From contig NZ_CP040094.1 in NCBI RefSeq assembly GCF_013343235.1, positions 7,497,001 through 7,561,000 of the forward strand: DNA of 64,000 bases, given 5' to 3'. The notes beneath the pieces were generated by a model. The model ran no database searches and had not been told where the DNA came from. It saw nothing but the letters and a program-made list of their open reading frames with translations. The translations under genes were made by a program, and so were the position numbers. The DNA comes from Nostoc sp. TCL240-02 (lineage in GTDB: Bacteria; Cyanobacteriota; Cyanobacteriia; Cyanobacteriales; Nostocaceae). Below are positions 45,201-53,732 of this stretch, piece after piece (within the stretch, counting starts at the first letter, position 1; every line of letters begins with the position of its first letter).

Positions 45201-46927
45201 GTGCTGATTCCCGCGAATACCAATTACTACAGAAGGGCATTGTGATACATCATGGAAAAATGCCTGGGTTAATGGCTAGATTACTAATCGATTTAATAAG
45301 TGAGCGAATTATACATCTGGTTATAGCAACTTCAACACTTTCTGAAGGCGTTAATCTCCCTTTTGAAACTGTTCTAATTCCCAGCTTACAACGTTGGTCA
45401 GATAACGATCAAAAGTATATAGACATTAATTCTCGTGAATTTGGTAATTTGGTTGGTCGGGCTGGACGACCTGGATTTGGGACTGAAGGGCGTAGCTTAG
45501 TGGTTTTGCTTAGTACTGAATCTATAGAGCAAATCAAAGATAATAAAGACAAATATAATGCTAATAAGACTCGTGATAAATACAACTTTTTGATAGAAAA
45601 ATTAACAGTACAAAATAATGACAATTCTGAAATTTCAAATTCTCCAAGCCCTTTAGTTCAATTATTGCTTCATTTAGAGCAACAATGGCAAAGTATTTCT
45701 CTTTCTAGTTCACAAGATACTTTTTTAGACTGGCTCGAACAAACTGCACCACTATCTTACAGCAATAATCTTTCTGAAGCAGAATCATCAGCAATTGAAA
45801 CTCTAGATTCACTGGATAGTATTTTACTGTCTGCAATTGTCGAAATTGAGCATCTAACAGCAAAAGATTTAAGCGCTAATGAGTTGGAAGAACAACTTCA
45901 AAAAATTTGGCGACGAAGCTTTGCATATTATGCTGGTTACGAACAAGAAAGATTAGAAAATTTATTTATCAAGCGAGGTAGAGCATTAAAAACAGAAATT
46001 TATAGTAATTATTCACAGCGTCGGCGTTTGTATCGTACCAGCCTGCCACCGCGTGCTGGAAATGAACTTTTAACTATTTATCCTAGACTTAAAGAACAGT
46101 TACAAAAAGGTGAAAATTATATAATCTGGACATACGACCAACGCTTTAACTATATTCAAAATGTAGTTGGTGATCTCGGAGAAATTTCAAAATTTAAGCT
46201 GAAGACTCCATCAAAGAAAACTTCAGGCGATACTACTTGGAATGAAATATTACGTTGGTGGCTTGATCCTACCAAAGCAATTAAAAAACCAAATCCGACT
46301 CAAATTTCAAATTGGCATTCATATATTAGTCAAAATTTCGGATATAAATTCAACTGGGGCTTAGGAAGTGTTATTGCACTAGCAATAGATGAAGCATTTG
46401 GTGGCGAGTTAGTTGAATCATCTCTCGAAAACTGGTCACAAACTGGGCTACCTTGGATTGTTTTCTGGATGAAAGAACTTATAGTATGGGGAACGTTAGA
46501 TCCAGTAGCAGCATACTTGCTTGCTAAAGTAGAAGATGTAACAACTCGTAAACAAGCTGAAGAATTAGCGCAAACTTACTATCACTACATTAGCGAAAGA
46601 GAAACAGAAGCCAATGAATATCTTAATGCAGTGAATATCAAAAATTGGGTAGAGCAATCATTTTCTAACGTTGAACGACATTTACCAACTCCCAAACCTC
46701 CTAATCAAATTAATGTCAATCTGCTGAAAGATTTCAGTAAAGCTCCAAGTAAAAATTGGAGAGTAGTACCAGTAGAAATTGGTGATGATATTCAATGGTT
46801 TGATTTAGCAGGATTTCCACTCGCAATTTGTCAAAAGCCTGAAAAGTGGCAGTCTGATTTTCTAAATACCTATGACTTTATGCTAGATGCGGAAAATCGA
46901 GTTGTTTCATCAATGGTTTATGTTTGA
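42278..46927 (+). CDS. Nuclease-Ski2-like helicase fusion, Hachiman (HamA-HamB)-like putative defence protein
   Basis: 1,549 residues. The N-terminal ~300 residues resemble the HamA/AbpA (DUF1837) nuclease: TLKGFFGEIFAGIIAENF, then GDDCLAF near 154 and the ExK of LACEAKCT (E175-A-K177), then AWISTN. After a linker comes a Ski2-type helicase: Walker A TPTGSGKTT near 641, DEAH near 757, SAVASETEVALA, IVIHHGKMPG, ATSTLSEGVNLPF and VGRAGRPG near 1060. The final ~450 residues are unassigned. In Hachiman, HamA and HamB are separate genes; here both activities appear in one chain. The anti-phage role is inference. Its last codons form part of a direct repeat with the P450 end. Confidence 0.75.
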   Translation: MKERQKITRFNGISKWLSNSVSESEDKRYTHRLLKEDKSQRDIILNELILIVQKAHEDARYRLRKLAGNSLAPFADFSESNPSEGYSECLHIQTLKGFFGEIFAGIIAENFSPFEHDDWEVPAFLFRFHPVVFQHLEFINQTGESAKNQPGRTGDDCLAFRRNFEGEIIGYLACEAKCTAKHDTDMISEAHKKASAANIKSVDILQLIEILLDYNDSFSSEWVNALRLLRQEKNNQIYKRCDLVSYICGQHPVKKLAWISTNTAHEKYTGGRRLEAVEIHLHEVENLIKTVYNQPTSTTYSVNISTQTVQQPDDAEFAFATSDVIVEGEVLQNEMTQPSNEVIALAKELQNSLAGSRLTPAIAKLYSQHTRLRAGGKGLIGWREDEAGERLNDAMRLIEAAFIQREAGDINWRNGMLRAGELFEWLSHPQLNPDFLPIRLLAAAVYELAGYPARAAGLLNEDINEGIESEILRSLLKADFPSLLQQLTEYWATATSSNFQTETSLLWDDNDTSADRFNKLIVKETASSLGILCAKMRWGNESRLEKAIEKLSDIAKVLLHGHDTYSWLLGKLCAEVTSVYIQTSLRHHLELLSQMITPNGRNFLERYLRQSYQKCKALAWRSQICGIERLATAESFALCTPTGSGKTTIAEIAILQSLFFETTNSNSLSNSAPLVIYLVPSRALATEVESSLSRVLKRSTNNNVIVTGLYGGTDWGPTDVWLTSEQPTVLICTYEKAEALMKFLGTLFIRRVSLIVLDEAHTVQFDGNKNSLQKAENRALRLESLGARLFTYVEQNHSRIVALSAVASETEVALASWIENQTNASPAKTYYRSTRQLIGRLECLTGRGFRINYDLLDGRRLRFEEDGQATPFIQSPFLTYPPAGTLETHKSSGKRVRPYLFWTAMHLASPDDKVQQRAVLISITQQIGGYAEDFLYLLNKKWAKISKPFFFQPPSEPEKVKIWENCLDSCEDYFGADSREYQLLQKGIVIHHGKMPGLMARLLIDLISERIIHLVIATSTLSEGVNLPFETVLIPSLQRWSDNDQKYIDINSREFGNLVGRAGRPGFGTEGRSLVVLLSTESIEQIKDNKDKYNANKTRDKYNFLIEKLTVQNNDNSEISNSPSPLVQLLLHLEQQWQSISLSSSQDTFLDWLEQTAPLSYSNNLSEAESSAIETLDSLDSILLSAIVEIEHLTAKDLSANELEEQLQKIWRRSFAYYAGYEQERLENLFIKRGRALKTEIYSNYSQRRRLYRTSLPPRAGNELLTIYPRLKEQLQKGENYIIWTYDQRFNYIQNVVGDLGEISKFKLKTPSKKTSGDTTWNEILRWWLDPTKAIKKPNPTQISNWHSYISQNFGYKFNWGLGSVIALAIDEAFGGELVESSLENWSQTGLPWIVFWMKELIVWGTLDPVAAYLLAKVEDVTTRKQAEELAQTYYHYISERETEANEYLNAVNIKNWVEQSFSNVERHLPTPKPPNQINVNLLKDFSKAPSKNWRVVPVEIGDDIQWFDLAGFPLAICQKPEKWQSDFLNTYDFMLDAENRVVSSMVYV

Positions 46928-46978
46928 CTTTACGAGGGATGTTTGAATCAGTAAAGGCTCAATATATGCTTTTAGAGG
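46884..46978. repeat. Right copy of the ~95-bp imperfect direct repeat
   Basis: It comprises the last 14 codons of the helicase gene and then about 55 bases homologous to the end of the P450 gene on the minus strand (AAGCATATATTGAG on that strand is identical). The P450 homology fades after 46978 and the rest of such a gene is absent. It pairs with 36908-37002. Confidence 0.8.
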
Positions 46979-47069
46979 CTATTCGTGCTTTTGATTCCAT
47001 AACTGCTTTAAGCTTTTTCTCGCAAATTAGGTGATTGGTTGCATCATTGCGCTATAGTCTTTCTTATTT

Positions 47070-47288
47070 TTATTCTGTCAAAGCGTCAAGTTTAGCCAGT
47101 ATTCTCAAGCCTTCTTCTGGGTTGCCAGTTGCAGCCATTGCTTTAAATCTGCTATTGGTATCAAATTCTTTTAGAGCTATGGTGGAAAATTCTTCAATCA
47201 GCTTATTTACACTTATGCCTTTAGCTTGAGCAAGTTCTTTTAATCTGTTGTGTTTTTCGTCTGGTAAACAAATAGTTAAAGTAGCCAT
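47070..47288 (-). CDS. Ribbon-helix-helix antitoxin-like protein, orphan
   Basis: 72 residues. TLTICLPDEKHNRLKELAQA with KGISVNKLIEEFSTIAL is the ribbon-helix-helix of CopG/HicB/VapB-like antitoxins. The C-terminal part normally binds a toxin, often a PIN-domain VapC, encoded directly downstream. Here the 140 bases downstream on the minus strand hold no toxin, only the end of the P450-like repeat. The toxin half may have been lost in the rearrangement that made the right repeat copy. Confidence 0.7.
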   Translation of the reverse strand: MATLTICLPDEKHNRLKELAQAKGISVNKLIEEFSTIALKEFDTNSRFKAMAATGNPEEGLRILAKLDALTE

Positions 47289-47371
47289 TTTTGTTTAACC
47301 CATAATAATTTTTTCGGGTTTTAAGATTGATAAGTTAGGAAATAACAATTCAGTATTTTGGAAATCTTTAA

Positions 47372-50059
47372 TTACGAATTACGCACGACGTTACTAGCTT
47401 TCAACTTCGGGTAAGCAATGCGTTTGTGATGAAATTGCTGCCAAACATCCACAAATATCTGGGCAATTTGTGACATCTCTTCCCGTTTTAGTCCTGAATC
47501 AACGAGTTGATTGTCTTGCCATTTCGCACGCAGAATATTATTCAGCATTGCTAAAGCTTGTTCAGTGGAGACATCTTTAAGCAATGGCTTCTCTCCCACA
47601 CCCTTACCTGAACCTGATGCTTGCAGCGATCGCAACGCTGCTTCGCAAGAGTCCGCTAACATGACAATTCCGGTCTCGCGTGATTGGGGAATCGGGCCAT
47701 CGTAGCGAAAATCTGCATCATCTACTGTTAAACTTGGATCTTCCTGAGCCATTTGCTGGGCTTGGTGATGGAAATAGGCAATTAGCATCGTTCCCTGATG
47801 CTCTGGAATAAAAGCTTGAATCGCCGTCGGTAAAAGGTGTTTACGTGCCATCACCAACCCTTCAGTTACGTGCTTTTTGATAATCTCTGCACTCTTCCAA
47901 GGGTCTTTAATCTCTGTATCGTGTTTATTCGGCCCCCCCATTTGATTTTCAATAAATCCAAGTGGATCGTGCATTTTACCAATATCGTGATATAATGTCC
48001 CAGCCCTAACTAGTTCAACATTGCATCCTAGTTCTTTGGCAGCAGCTTCGGCAAGGGTAGCTACAAATAATGTGTGTTGGAAAGTTCCAGGAGTTTCTGT
48101 AGCGAGTCGTTTTAATAAGGGCCGATTAGGGTTCGCCAACTCCGCTAAACGGATGGGAGTGACCAAATCGAAAACTTTTTCGAGATAAGGACTTAACCCC
48201 AAAGCTATAACACTCCAGCCTAAACCGGATAAAGCAAAAAACCCGGCTTCTCGGAGAACGATATACCAGGTTGAACCAAATGCTTGACCAATTAAGATTT
48301 TAACAACCAAGTAAATACTGGCCTGAGTTAAAGCGATCGCAACCCCTAATAATGCCAATTCTTCACGCGATCGCAATCGTTGCGCTATGTAACTACCTAA
48401 TATTGCCCCACCAGCACCAGCTAAAAGCGCAACTTTGCTCATATCCAAGATAACAGCTAATATCGGCAACAACAGTCCAACAACTGTTAACCCTAAAGTC
48501 GGGCCGTAGAAGCTTCCCAACAATAAACCAAGGGCGCTCCAAGTGGTGTAAGGCAATCCCATTGTCACCAATCCTGGCACACTTAGAGTTAGCAATAAAA
48601 CTAATAAGCGATCGCGTTGTCGTAATTCATAATCAACATGTCGTTCTACCCAGACAAAAATGCCAATGGCGATCGCAATTACCCCTCCTAACTTCAACAA
48701 CCCCCGCCATTTTACTTCTCGGCGAACCAGGCGATAATGCTCCAGCACCTCTAAGTTCCATGCAGTAATTTGCACTCCTCTTTTAACAATTACCTCACCA
48801 CGCCGTACCTCTTCCATCACAGGTGGCACTCCAGCAGCAGCCTTTTGCGCGTTTTCTCTCGTTTCTTCTTCATCTTTTTGCAGATTCGGCTTGAGTACAG
48901 CGAGCAACAGGTTCTTTGCCAAAGGTTCGGCGGATTCTGGTACAAGGGACTGCAATTGTAAACTCACCGCATCCTGTAAGATATTTTTTGGCAGTCCTTG
49001 TGGGATGCCTTGGGTGAGAATCCGTTCTGCACTCTGATGGATTCCCATTTGTGTTTTTTCCCACTCCACATCTGACAAATCCAAAAGAAAGGATTCCTCG
49101 TATACTGCTTCTGGGGTAACAGTCTCTAACTGTAAAAGTTTGGTAGTCGCTTCGGTGTATCTTTTGCGTGTTTGGGAAATTTGGGCAATCAGTAAAGACA
49201 AGTTTTTCTCAGAAGTTGTGACACGGTAAGATTCTAGTTCTGCAACTGCTTGAGTAAAATCAGTACTTTGAGAAAAATCAACTGGCTCTGTTTTTTGTGA
49301 CGTTGTGCGCGGTTGGCGTTCAGTTGATGATGGACGTGATGAGGCGGCGGTTTGCCCTGTTCCTTTCTTCTGCTGATTTTTACTATTTTCTACGGCAACT
49401 AGTACCGCTTGCCATTCTGAGTCATTACAAGAGCGGAGGTAACGTTGGGTAGAGATGGACAAAACGACAGAATCAAAAAAAGGAAAAGCTCCAGCAACAG
49501 CGCGAATTTCGTTACCATCATCTAGAAGTTGTTGCAAATTTTCGTTGATTTGTTCGTTCATTCGCGCATCCAGCATCAACACTTGTAAGGAGCTTCTACT
49601 GACGGCTTTGCGCTCGGCTTCTGTTTTTTTCTGATCTTCGATTTTAGCTGTATAAGGCGCTGTAATAGTTTGGGGCGCGGGATGTCCTACTTGGAGTTGA
49701 GTTTGGTTGTATAATTTTTGCCCAATAACGCCTGTAAGGGATAATACAGCGATCGCTAAAATTCCCAAGGAGCGGTGTTCATGCACCCAATCTAAACAGA
49801 CTGAATAAATACTACTCTTAGTTGTCACCGATTTTGCCTTTGACTGGAGCGCTCTTTCTTGTTTTCGACGAGCCCTTTTGTCATTGGTTTTGGATAAAAA
49901 TAAGATTATATTCTTCAGGAAAGTCCTTAAAAGTTGCTTTCTATCGCTTTTACTTTTGGGACTTCTCATTAACTTTCCTTTACGGCGTAGTCCTTTGTAC
50001 TGTCGCCGCCAGTGAGTCAATTGCTGGGTTAAGAACTGCAAAAATTGCTGCATTTTCAT
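47372..50059 (-). CDS. 7TM-HD family phosphohydrolase (PgpH-like)
   Basis: About 895 residues. An N-terminal membrane helix (LGILAIAVLSLTGVIG) is followed by an extracytoplasmic 7TMR-HDED domain, seven hydrophobic helices (about 430-640) and a cytoplasmic HD domain with RAGTLYHDIGKMHDP near 690 and PEHQGTMLIAYFHH. In Listeria, PgpH of this architecture degrades cyclic di-AMP, so a c-di-AMP phosphodiesterase role is likely. A low-complexity insert (SSRPSSTERQPRTTSQKT) interrupts the outer domain. The ATG at 50059 is preferred to the open frame start 17 codons upstream; this choice is uncertain. Confidence 0.88.
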   Translation of the reverse strand: MKMQQFLQFLTQQLTHWRRQYKGLRRKGKLMRSPKSKSDRKQLLRTFLKNIILFLSKTNDKRARRKQERALQSKAKSVTTKSSIYSVCLDWVHEHRSLGILAIAVLSLTGVIGQKLYNQTQLQVGHPAPQTITAPYTAKIEDQKKTEAERKAVSRSSLQVLMLDARMNEQINENLQQLLDDGNEIRAVAGAFPFFDSVVLSISTQRYLRSCNDSEWQAVLVAVENSKNQQKKGTGQTAASSRPSSTERQPRTTSQKTEPVDFSQSTDFTQAVAELESYRVTTSEKNLSLLIAQISQTRKRYTEATTKLLQLETVTPEAVYEESFLLDLSDVEWEKTQMGIHQSAERILTQGIPQGLPKNILQDAVSLQLQSLVPESAEPLAKNLLLAVLKPNLQKDEEETRENAQKAAAGVPPVMEEVRRGEVIVKRGVQITAWNLEVLEHYRLVRREVKWRGLLKLGGVIAIAIGIFVWVERHVDYELRQRDRLLVLLLTLSVPGLVTMGLPYTTWSALGLLLGSFYGPTLGLTVVGLLLPILAVILDMSKVALLAGAGGAILGSYIAQRLRSREELALLGVAIALTQASIYLVVKILIGQAFGSTWYIVLREAGFFALSGLGWSVIALGLSPYLEKVFDLVTPIRLAELANPNRPLLKRLATETPGTFQHTLFVATLAEAAAKELGCNVELVRAGTLYHDIGKMHDPLGFIENQMGGPNKHDTEIKDPWKSAEIIKKHVTEGLVMARKHLLPTAIQAFIPEHQGTMLIAYFHHQAQQMAQEDPSLTVDDADFRYDGPIPQSRETGIVMLADSCEAALRSLQASGSGKGVGEKPLLKDVSTEQALAMLNNILRAKWQDNQLVDSGLKREEMSQIAQIFVDVWQQFHHKRIAYPKLKASNVVRNS

Positions 50060-50434
50060 TATCTCTGCCTGCAATTGCCTACTTTGATAGCTCAAAAAAA
50101 AGACAATCATCAGGGAAATTTGATCTGCTACTATTGCAACTACGGTGACGGAGGCTAATTAAAGCTGATTTGCCACAATAGCTACTGACAGCATCTGTCT
50201 GAGGTTTGCTGAAAAGTTCTAGTATATAAGACTAGTACACTATAGCAATGGGCAAAAGCCCCTTGTCTAGTTAATTGAGATGGTAGCTGGATTTAATTCA
50301 AGCTCTCCTATATGTTTTAAGCTATTGTGCCTTTAATTTGCACTAATATTTTTTCAATATGATTGTGGGGTGGGCATCTTGCCATTCGTGTCAAGTTAAT
50401 AACAATAGAGTCTTGTCAAGAAGGGCCTACTAAT
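50060..50434. other. Spacer upstream of the 7TM-HD gene
   Basis: No gene is visible. A partial copy of the GGTGGGCATCTTGCC word known from the transketolase terminator appears near 50371 without its second arm, so it is a decayed dispersed repeat rather than a terminator. Confidence 0.4.
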
Positions 50435-50470
50435 TGACTAAACTCAACAAAAGGTTGCTGAGTTTAGTCA
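50435..50470. repeat. 12-bp perfect inverted repeat beside a 23-codon ORF
   Basis: TGACTAAACTCA and TGAGTTTAGTCA are perfect arms around 12 bases. An ATG at 50470 opens a 23-codon frame (MSKPRKKQGNSDFRHRVTAL, then three more) that is strongly basic and has no ribosome site other than the stem. It may be the end of a decayed mobile element. Confidence 0.4.
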
Positions 50471-50537
50471 TGAGTAAACCACGGAAAAAACAAGGGAATT
50501 CAGACTTTCGTCATCGTGTAACGGCGCTAGCGCCTGA

Positions 50538-50837
50538 TTAGAACAAAATGGCTTTTATTTATTAAGGAAAGGAGGAAATCATTCGATTTATACTAAATCT
50601 AATTCTACAGAAGCTTTTGACAGGGGCGATAAATTCGCTGATTATCAAACACTAGAAAGTTTGCAAGAGTATATATTAATTAATACAAAATGTCAGCGAG
50701 TCGAGTGTTTTCGCCGCAATGAGCAGGGGTTGTGGGTTTTACAATCCTATACAGCAGAACATCAATCATTTCGACTCAACAGCGTGGATTTTGAAGAAAA
50801 AATGACAGCACTTTACGAAGATGTAGTTTTTGAATAA
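50538..50837 (+). pseudogene. C-terminal fragment of a Uma2 family (DUF820) gene
   Basis: The frame reads STEAFDRGDKFADYQTLESL, then QEYILINTKCQRVECFRRNE and ends MTALYEDVVFE. This is the second half of the Uma2 fold, beginning at the STEAxDRGxKF motif. The N-terminal half, with the start and the PDFAVEV-type motif, is missing, and a stop lies just upstream in frame. The complete Uma2 gene at 41548 belongs to a different subtype. Confidence 0.75.
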
Positions 50838-50959
50838 TCAACTGATGATTGGGTATGCTACACAATTTTTAGTAAACTAAATATCTATTAATATCTTCAA
50901 CGCTTCCTAACCCGGCGGAGGCATTGAGCAAAACAGACACAATTGATTGCATAAAAGTT

Positions 50960-52831
50960 ATGGCGCTCATAGTTCAGAAATACGGTGGTACATCTGTCGG
51001 TTCAGTGGAACGCATTCAAGCTGTCGCACAGCGTGTTTATAAAACTGTTCAAGCTGGAAACTCTCTGGTAGTAGTGGTTTCGGCAATGGGCAAAACCACC
51101 GATGGACTCGTCAAACTCGCTAATGAAATTTCTCCCAATCCGAACCGCCGGGAAATGGATATGCTGCTTTCCACTGGCGAACAAGTAACCATCGCCTTAC
51201 TCAGCATGGCTTTGCAGGAACTCGGACAACCAGCAATTTCCATGACTGGCACTCAGGTAGGAATTGTTACCGAAGCTGAACACAGCCGCGCTCGGATTTT
51301 GCATATTGACACTACTCGCCTAACTCGTCACATCAATACAGGCAAAGTAGTTGTAGTAGCAGGGTTTCAAGGCACATCTAACGCCGGAGAGATGGAAATT
51401 ACAACTTTGGGGCGCGGTGGTTCTGACACTTCGGCAGTGGCGATCGCAGCCGCATTACGAGCTAATTTTTGTGAAATTTATACAGATGTTCCAGGGATTC
51501 TAACTACAGACCCCCGCTTAGTAGCCGAAGCCCAATTGATGGATGCCATCACCTGCGATGAAATGTTGGAATTAGCTAGCTTGGGCGCAAAAGTGTTGCA
51601 TCCCCGTGCTGTGGAAATTGCTCGGAACTATGGTGTTCCCCTTGTAGTTAGGTCTAGTTGGACAGATGAACCAGGTACTTGGGTGACATCAGGTAAACCA
51701 CAAGGGCGATCGCTAATTAATCTCGAAATTGCCCGTCCGGTGGATGCTATAGAATTTGATACCGATCAAGCGAAGGTGGCTTTGTTGCGCGTACCCGATA
51801 AACCAGGCGTAGCTGCAAGGTTGTTCGGCGAAATTTCCCGACAAAAAGTAGACGTAGATTTGATTATTCAGTCAATTCACGAAGGTAACAGTAATGACAT
51901 TGCCTTTACTGTCACCACCCCAATCTTAAAACGGGCCGAAGCAGTAGCCGCAGCGATCGCCCCAGCACTAAGAAATCCATCTAACCCCAAATCTGACGAA
52001 GCCGAGGTAATGCTAGAACATAACATTGCCAAAGTCAGCATCGCCGGTGCTGGAATGATTGGCCGTCCTGGTGTAGCTGCAAAAATGTTCGCCACTTTAG
52101 CCGAAGCAGGTGTGAATATTCAAATGATTTCCACCAGCGAAGTGAAAGTAAGTTGTGTAGTCAATGCCGCAGAATGCGATCGCGCCGTCACTGCACTTCG
52201 CACCGCCTTTGAAATAGAGACAGGAGAAGAGGGGACAAGGGGACAAGGGGGACAAGGGGGACAAGGAAGAATCATTGAAGAAAATTCTCCCTTGTCTTCC
52301 CCCTCTCCCTTGTCTCCCCCCTCTCCTCCCGTTCGCGGTGTTGCTTTAGATTTGAATCAAGCGCGTCTTGCTATTCGCCAATTGCCAGATCGTCCAGGGA
52401 TGGCGGCGAAGTTATTTGGATTATTAGCACAGCATAATATCAGCGTTGACATGATTATTCAATCTCAGCGCTGTCGGGTAATTGATGGTGTTCCTAGGCG
52501 AGATATTGCCTTTACAGTCTCGCGGATAGACGGGGAAAATGCCAAAAAAATGCTTACTCAAGTAGCGGCAGAGTTAGGATGGGGTGAAGTGGTTTTAGAT
52601 AGTGCGATCGCTAAAGTGAGTATTGTTGGTGCAGGTATGGTGGGACAACCAGGTGTTGCTGCAAAAATGTTTGAAGCGCTAGCCCAACAGCAAATTAATA
52701 TTCAAATGATTGCCACCTCAGAAATAAAAATTAGTTGTGTTGTAGCACAAGAGCAAGGTGTTAAAGCTTTGCAAGCCATTCATGCCGCTTTTGGACTAGC
52801 TGGTAGTGAGAAAGTTGTCGTGCCAGTATAG
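50960..52831 (+). CDS. lysC: Aspartate kinase with four ACT domains
   Basis: First enzyme of the lysine/threonine/methionine pathway. The kinase domain starts ALIVQKYGGTSVGSVERI; TTLGRGGSDTSAVAIAAAL (near 160) and the lysine/aspartate-binding parts are intact. Two ACT pairs follow (about 265-420 and 460-620), as in cyanobacterial enzymes, where lysine and threonine act together. Between the pairs lies an unusual insert of about 40 residues (EEGTRGQGGQGGQGR, then SSPSPLSPPSPPVRG) encoded by the G-rich/C-rich dispersed repeat. ATG 50960 is the start by homology; a TTG at 50924 is open upstream. Confidence 0.93.
   Translation: MALIVQKYGGTSVGSVERIQAVAQRVYKTVQAGNSLVVVVSAMGKTTDGLVKLANEISPNPNRREMDMLLSTGEQVTIALLSMALQELGQPAISMTGTQVGIVTEAEHSRARILHIDTTRLTRHINTGKVVVVAGFQGTSNAGEMEITTLGRGGSDTSAVAIAAALRANFCEIYTDVPGILTTDPRLVAEAQLMDAITCDEMLELASLGAKVLHPRAVEIARNYGVPLVVRSSWTDEPGTWVTSGKPQGRSLINLEIARPVDAIEFDTDQAKVALLRVPDKPGVAARLFGEISRQKVDVDLIIQSIHEGNSNDIAFTVTTPILKRAEAVAAAIAPALRNPSNPKSDEAEVMLEHNIAKVSIAGAGMIGRPGVAAKMFATLAEAGVNIQMISTSEVKVSCVVNAAECDRAVTALRTAFEIETGEEGTRGQGGQGGQGRIIEENSPLSSPSPLSPPSPPVRGVALDLNQARLAIRQLPDRPGMAAKLFGLLAQHNISVDMIIQSQRCRVIDGVPRRDIAFTVSRIDGENAKKMLTQVAAELGWGEVVLDSAIAKVSIVGAGMVGQPGVAAKMFEALAQQQINIQMIATSEIKISCVVAQEQGVKALQAIHAAFGLAGSEKVVVPV
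52217..52338 (+). repeat. G-rich/C-rich dispersed repeat inserted in frame in lysC
   Basis: GGGGACAAGGGGGACAAGG units on one side and CCCTTGTCTTCCCCCTCTCC units on the other form an imperfect inverted repeat around ATTGAAGAAAATTC. The same words are otherwise intergenic in this window. Its length keeps the aspartate-kinase frame open through a linker that tolerates it. Confidence 0.75.
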
Positions 52832-52859
52832 AACTAAAGTTTGAATTTTAAATTGCTGA

Positions 52860-53732
52860 TTATCTATCTTTGAAATGCCATTTTTCCATCATGGCTACCA
52901 TTTCTGAAAGCCGATGTTCACCACACCAAACTAAATCAAGTTTTTTGAGTTGTTCAAGACTGATACCACCCTCTTCCTCAGCAATGTGGTGATATTCTTT
53001 ATCTCCCATTGCTGCTAATAAATGCCCAAAAATAATCATTTCATCGAACTGGGGATTTGTCTCTGGATCGTTCAAAATTGCCATTGCTCGTTCTTGCGAC
53101 AGTCCTTGGAGAGCATTGACAATAAATCGTGTGGGAAAGTCCGCATCTTTAAGTTGAGGATGACGCGATACTAATCCAGCCAATAGCACTCCTAGATAAG
53201 CAGCCGCTTGAGAATTACTCAGTAACTCTATTTGTTGAATGGCAATCTCAGTCAAATTGGTAAAAAATGCACACCCTAACTGCTGTTCGATGGTGGTAAC
53301 TGGATCTAAAACTAGCGAGGATTCTAACTGTGCCTCAAATGCTGTCTGATGCTCCTGGGGCACTTCACTAAGTAAGACTTGCTTGGCGCGATCGCCTATA
53401 ATAATACTGCGATCGCACCCAGAGCTAAAGTCTTTGCCCGGTTCCAAACCTTTACTCACTAGAATTTTAAAGACGTTACTTTGAGCTTTTCTCTCCATCT
53501 GTTCATATTGGGCTTGTCCAAGAAAAATTTGACAAAACCAACTGTGGCTGTCAGCATCGCATTCAACCATTACCTCATTAACAATCAAATCAGTTAACTT
53601 TTCCGCTCTCAAAATGCTTTGTAACTTTACAACTAAGCTATTAATCGCAGGGATATCGCGGTCATTGAGCGCTTTGATCAATTGACGCTTCGCAGTAGCT
53701 ACTAAGGCTTTTTTTCGCCCAAATACGTTCAT
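52860..53732 (-). CDS. Conserved hypothetical protein, unrecognised
   Basis: 290 residues. I do not recognise the family. It is rich in helix and acidic, with no signal peptide or membrane segment, so probably cytoplasmic. Notable stretches are IINSLVVKLQ-like start (AINSLVVKLQSILRAEKL), CDADSHSWFCQIFLG, SGCDRSIIIGDRAKQVLL and the end GEHRLSEMVAMMEKWHF. It lies convergent with lysC and begins with MNVFGRKKALVATAKRQL. Codon use looks like that of its neighbours. No function is proposed. Confidence 0.7.
   Translation of the reverse strand: MNVFGRKKALVATAKRQLIKALNDRDIPAINSLVVKLQSILRAEKLTDLIVNEVMVECDADSHSWFCQIFLGQAQYEQMERKAQSNVFKILVSKGLEPGKDFSSGCDRSIIIGDRAKQVLLSEVPQEHQTAFEAQLESSLVLDPVTTIEQQLGCAFFTNLTEIAIQQIELLSNSQAAAYLGVLLAGLVSRHPQLKDADFPTRFIVNALQGLSQERAMAILNDPETNPQFDEMIIFGHLLAAMGDKEYHHIAEEEGGISLEQLKKLDLVWCGEHRLSEMVAMMEKWHFKDR

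Noticed and set aside
50340..50400. Terminator at GGTGGGCATCTTGCC near 50371
   Set aside because: Only one arm is left; no complementary arm or T tract follows.
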